This document shows, piece after piece, positions 18,563-21,727 of a stretch of DNA of 21,727 nt; position 1 is the stretch's first letter; each line of letters opens with the position of its first letter. The position numbers were made by a program, and so were the translations under genes. The notes beneath the pieces are model-generated. The model did not search any database and was not told where the DNA came from. It saw only the letters and a list, made by a program, of their open reading frames with translations. The DNA is from Larix sibirica (taxonomy: Eukaryota > Streptophyta > Pinopsida > Pinales > Pinaceae), in the NCBI GenBank assembly GCA_004151065.3, contig NWUY0300007972.1:55632-77358 (forward strand), written 5' to 3'.

Positions 18563-19880
18563 AAAAAAGACAAGGCTGGCAATCTTGATGATTACAAACC
18601 CATTTCTTTATGCAATTGTAACTATAAGGTAATAGCCAAAGTGATAGACTGACGACTAAGGGGTGTGCTATCTAAAGTTGTTTCACAAGAACAGTTCACT
18701 TTCCTATCAGGAAGACAAATACATGATGTTATAAGGACCGCTCAAGAAGTTATGCACTCCATACACCTGAGGAAAATTCCTACCACAATAATGAAGGTAG
18801 ATCTTTCTAAAGCATATGACATAGTAAGTTGGTTATATCTAAGGTGGTTTTGCTTCAAGTGGGCTTTCATCTACATTTCATCAATTGGACCGTGTCATGT
18901 GTCTAGTCAGTTCTTTTGCAGTTTTGGTGAATGGATTGACTTCATCTTTTTCAGGCCTAGTAGGGGGTTAGACAAAGTTGTCCCTTGGCACCTCTTATTT
19001 TCCTTTTGGTGGTGGAAGGTCTCAATAGAATTATCTCTCATGCAAAGAATAATGGCTCCTTTAATGGTATTCAGATGGGAGGTACCCTGAAGGTGACTCA
19101 ACTACTATTTGTAGAGACACAATGATTTTCCGTAATGGATCAAGAAGGGAGGCAACAAAGCTTAAAGAATTATTGAATTTATTTTTTATTTCAATTGGTA
19201 TGGTTTTTAATCCCAGGAAGTCAACAATTTCCTTTATGAACATGTTGTAGGAGTCTTCAATTAGTTCAGTAATTTATTTGATTTCTCTTTGGTTGAAATT
19301 CAGTTGAGGATAAAACATTTGGGATTTATACTTAATCCCAATGGTTACACTAAAAGGGGTCGGGGGTGGATAGTGGGGAAAGTGGAACAAAGATTGTCTC
19401 CCTGGTGTAATAAATGGTTTTCTAGGGGAGGCAGAGTGGTGTTAAAGAAATCTATTTTGGAGGTTATCCCCGTATTGGATAACCATAGCTTTTGTGCCTA
19501 AAGGAATTCCGGAACATATTAGAAGGATAAGTTACAATTTTATGTGGAAAGGGAATGATGAAGGTCACTCATATCAGTGGGTTACTTCAAGGAAATTGGC
19601 AGCCCCAAAAGAATTTGGGGGATGCGACATAAATCATACTCCTAGTTTTTCTAAGGCCATGGCAACCAAAGGTGTATGGATAATTTTGCAAGGGTATGGT
19701 TTATGGGTGAAGGTCGTTCTTCATAAGTACATCTCTCCATTATATATTGAAGAATGGTTTAGGTAAATAAACAAATCCATATGAAATGTATCTATCATCT
19801 GGAAAGCTAAGATACTTGCCTTCAATGTGATTGCAGATTGGTTAGTGTGGAGAGTCAGTAATGGTAGAAAGTTGAGAATT
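18563..19880 (+). pseudogene. LINE-4 ORF2: reverse transcriptase domain, disrupted
   Basis: The frame opens with KKDKAGNLDDYKPISLCN (about 18563), the RT block before the palm, has a TGA at 18650-18652, and continues KVVSQEQFTFLSGRQIHD and TIMKVDLSKAYD (18790-18830), the block with the first catalytic Asp. The second catalytic block is at 19105-19130, where QLLFV is followed by a one-base loss that removes the FVDD register and leads to a stop. After it, FNPRKSTISFMNM (about 19207), LGFILNPNGYTKRGRGW and LSPWCNKWFSRGGRVVLKKS (to 19450) continue the thumb region, and VPKGIPEHIRRISYNFMWKG then FGGCDINHTPSFSKAMATKG follow (19494-19680). Few stops remain compared with LINE-1, so it is younger. 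Confidence 0.85.
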
Positions 19881-20149
19881 GGTTTGGACCCATGGGTGGG
19901 CAGTGAAGGATCTCATATGCTACCAGCACAGATGATTAATACCCTCTGGAATCAAGGAATTGTTCATTTGGATTAGACAGGGGACTAATGATTCGCTACT
20001 ATCATGAAACAATATTAACAACAACCAGCAGATGCCTTTGGTTTTGAAGGAGAGGAAAGGGAGCAGTGGACAACATACATTAAATCTTTGCAAAAGATTC
20101 ACATTAGATTAGTAGAAAACAAGGATTCTCTTCTATGGTTGAGGAATGA

Positions 20150-20670
20150 ATCTGGTGGGTACTACTCTCCTAGATTGGGATACAAAATAATTTGAGAGGA
20201 GGAGGATTTTAATGAGCCCTTATGGTAGCATAAATCACTATGGAAGTTAATTGCCCACTCATGACAATTTTGGCTGGCTATCTTCAATAAAGTTCATGTC
20301 TGGGATAATCCACAAAGAACTTTTTGGGAAGGGCCCAACAGATGCCCACTGTGTGGTATGATGGGAGAGAGTATCAATCATATCTTCATCTCATGCAATT
20401 ACATTAAGGAGGTATGGGGTATAGCCTCACAACTTTCCAGGGTTGATTTTATTTGGGATGGACATAATTTAGAAGGGGCACTACAATCTTAGAGTTAGAA
20501 CAATGCCTTTAAAGATAGTTTGGCACTCCCTCTCATTATCATTTGGGGAGTATGGATTTTCAGGAATAAAGCGGTTTTTGATGATTCTTTCTTTGAGTCC
20601 ATATTCTGTGCTACCAATATCCTGGCTATTCTGAACCAATTTCCTTAAAATGAAGAATCTGTAAATATCA
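20150..20670 (+). pseudogene. LINE-4 ORF2: RT-associated zinc knuckle (zf-RVT) and linker
   Basis: RCPLCGMMGESINHIFISC is encoded from about 20340. The two Cys (20343, 20352), His (20379) and Cys (20394) fit the C-x2-C...H...C knuckle found downstream of RT in plant LINEs. NYIKEVWGIA follows, then IIIWGVWIFRNKAVFDDSFF (about 20535-20595), the conserved linker before RNase H, which corresponds to the linker seen in LINE-2. A few stops interrupt the frame, for example at 20490 and 20646. The knuckle is thought to help bind nucleic acid. Confidence 0.8.
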
Positions 20671-20678
20671 TAATCATA

Positions 20679-21171
20679 ATGCCCGAAGTCATAAATAGGA
20701 CTGGAGGATGGGGCTATTTTGATGGTGCCTCATGGGGCACTCCATCCATGGGGGGATCGGGAGGGATGATTTTCCAAGATAACAATCATTGGACAAACTC
20801 TCAAGCAACCATTGGACATAGCACAAATAATAGGATAGAGATGATGGCCCTCAAGCTCTTGATGATCATTGCACTCTCCAGGGGTATACATAAATTTCAG
20901 ATTTTTGGTGACTTGAAATTGGTCATTGAATGGTTTCGTCAGAATCGTCCTCCTAGGAACATTCATCTGAGAGCTCTTTATGAAGAGATTATGCCAATGC
21001 CAAGGGAATTTGAGGAGATCTCATTCAACCATATATTCAGAAAAAAGAAATCAGATTTTAGATGGACTCTCAAAGGATGGCTTATCGCTGGGACCTGGAA
21101 CTTGGCATAGGTGGGAGATGAATGGAGACACATTAGTAGAATTGGACTTCTCGAAACCCCACCCTGCCTAA
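20679..21171 (+). pseudogene. LINE-4 ORF2 C-terminus: plant-type RNase H (RVT_3) with a late frameshift
   Basis: The frame 20679-21110 reads GGWGYFDGASWGTPSMGGSG, then HSTNNRIEMMALKLLM, then FQIFGDLKLVIEWF. The catalytic Asp (20721), Glu (20838) and Asp (20910) are all present. After SFNHIFRK an A-run at 21041-21046 shifts the frame, and the C-terminus continues in the frame ending at 21171 as NQILDGLSKDGLSLGPGTW and DFSKPHPA. The fourth acidic residue is the Asp of ILDGLSK. All catalytic residues are therefore still encoded but split over two frames. The stop at 21169-21171 is the natural end of ORF2. Confidence 0.9.
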
Positions 21172-21376
21172 TTTGGACAAGTTACCCAAATTAGTTACTT
21201 ATGTTTTAATATATCATATCACAGTTTAATGAAAGTTTCACATGAGAAACCTTTTTGTTATAGTGAATGGTGGAAGCATACTACAAGCATCAATAAGCTT
21301 GTTTGGATTTTTGGAGTTTTTTTTGTTCAAAGAATGGTTATAATGCCTTCAAATAGAAAGAATTTTAAAGGTAAAA

Positions 21377-21460
21377 TGGTTTCTTGAAAAAGCTTATATA
21401 ATCTATGTAAAAGGTGGTTTCTTGAAAAAAACTTATATAATCCATGTAAAAGTGGTTTTG
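21377..21460. repeat. Tandem repeat, 38 bp unit, two copies plus a fragment
   Basis: Each copy reads tggtttcttgaaaaa, then cttatataatc, then atgtaaaag. Copies start at 21377 and 21415, and a third partial one at 21453 (tggttttgg). They lie in the presumed 3' UTR of LINE-4. Confidence 0.85.
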
Positions 21461-21499
21461 GATTGATATAATTTGAAACTAATTTAAGAAGAAAAAAAA

Positions 21500-21727
21500 T
21501 AACAAATATATATCTCATTCCTCATGAGTAGTCATGCAAAATCCAAATAAAACAAAAATAATTATCAACTATAAAATTTTCCATTTAACCACTTTCTAAT
21601 TTAGACAAATAGTGTTGGTAATTGTGTTGAAACAACTATTTAAAAAAAAATAAACATATAAATATAATGCTAAAGTAGTATTTAATAATGCTAAAGTAAT
21701 ATTTAATAAATATTTATTAGGCTATTA
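21500..21727. other. AT-rich flank to the window edge
   Basis: It holds no open frame or recognisable element apart from the 21 bp tandem duplication near the end. Confidence 0.5.
21666..21707. repeat. Tandem duplication, 21 bp unit
   Basis: The units aatgctaaagtaRtatttaa(t) at 21666-21686 and 21687-21707 differ at one position. Confidence 0.9.

Larger units (their letters stand above)
18560..21499 (+). mobile_element. LINE-4: 5'-truncated L1-like LINE, RT to 3' UTR
   Basis: The element begins inside the N-terminal part of the RT domain and runs through RT, zinc knuckle and RNase H to a 3' UTR. An A-run at 21492-21499 followed by taacaaatatatatct may be the tail and target duplication, since ataacaaatatacaaatatatct occurs at 18523-18545. 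That match is AT-rich and imperfect, so both ends are provisional. The endonuclease and ORF1 are absent because of the truncation. Confidence 0.75.

Noticed and set aside
1-21727. A host gene, defence system, gene cluster or CRISPR array
   Set aside because: No intact gene, operon-like arrangement or regularly spaced palindromic repeat was found. Every recognised protein is part of a LINE.

Overview
The window looks like intergenic DNA from a plant nuclear genome, probably a large and repeat-rich one; a gymnosperm is possible but not shown. It is AT-rich, and no open frame behaves like an intact host gene. The recognisable proteins are decayed non-LTR retrotransposon (LINE) polyproteins. Two of the four LINEs carry the endonuclease-to-zinc-knuckle or RT-to-zinc-knuckle layout, and three end in the RNase H type found in plant LINEs. 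I found no rRNA, tRNA gene, CRISPR array or bacterial-style operon.

Layout. Positions 1-1512 look like an LTR or its flank, with 52-57 bp internal repeats, a TATA-like box and a possible LTR end near 1512. Positions 1513-4029 are mostly unassigned, with a partial copy of a dispersed repeat (2281-2530) and a short decayed coding-like segment (3372-3701). Positions 4030-10103 are the most structured part: two head-to-tail copies of a roughly 0.83 kb repeat. The second copy is split by three insertions: a short SINE-like element (4934-5077), a heavily mutated LINE of about 4.1 kb (LINE-1, about 5266-9420) and a reverse-strand SINE (9783-10087) with a perfect 16 bp target-site duplication (TSD).

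Positions 10104-11508 hold one decayed antisense open frame and little else. Positions 11523-12869 look like a retrotransposed segment of unknown origin, with a decayed open frame, an A-run and an imperfect flanking repeat. Positions 13243-14286 are a 5'-truncated LINE (LINE-2) with a mutated RNase H. Positions 14296-16830 are AT-rich with several short tandem duplications and one exact 35 bp direct repeat.

Positions 16831-18309 are a 5'-truncated reverse-strand LINE (LINE-3) bounded by a perfect 17 bp TSD. It keeps an uninterrupted partial RNase H frame and an unusually GC-rich, coding-like tail. Positions about 18560-21499 are a fourth LINE (LINE-4), with RT, zinc knuckle and RNase H readable through a few stops and frameshifts. 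The window ends in AT-rich DNA with short tandem repeats.

None of these genes works as a system today. The window is a record of successive insertions by at least three, probably four, LINE lineages and the SINEs they probably mobilised. No new biological system is evident. The less ordinary items are the coding-like tail of LINE-3, the unidentified retrotransposed segment at 11.5-12.9 kb, and the nested insertions whose pre-insertion site survives in the neighbouring repeat copy. All alignments were made by eye, so boundaries without a clear TSD are approximate.
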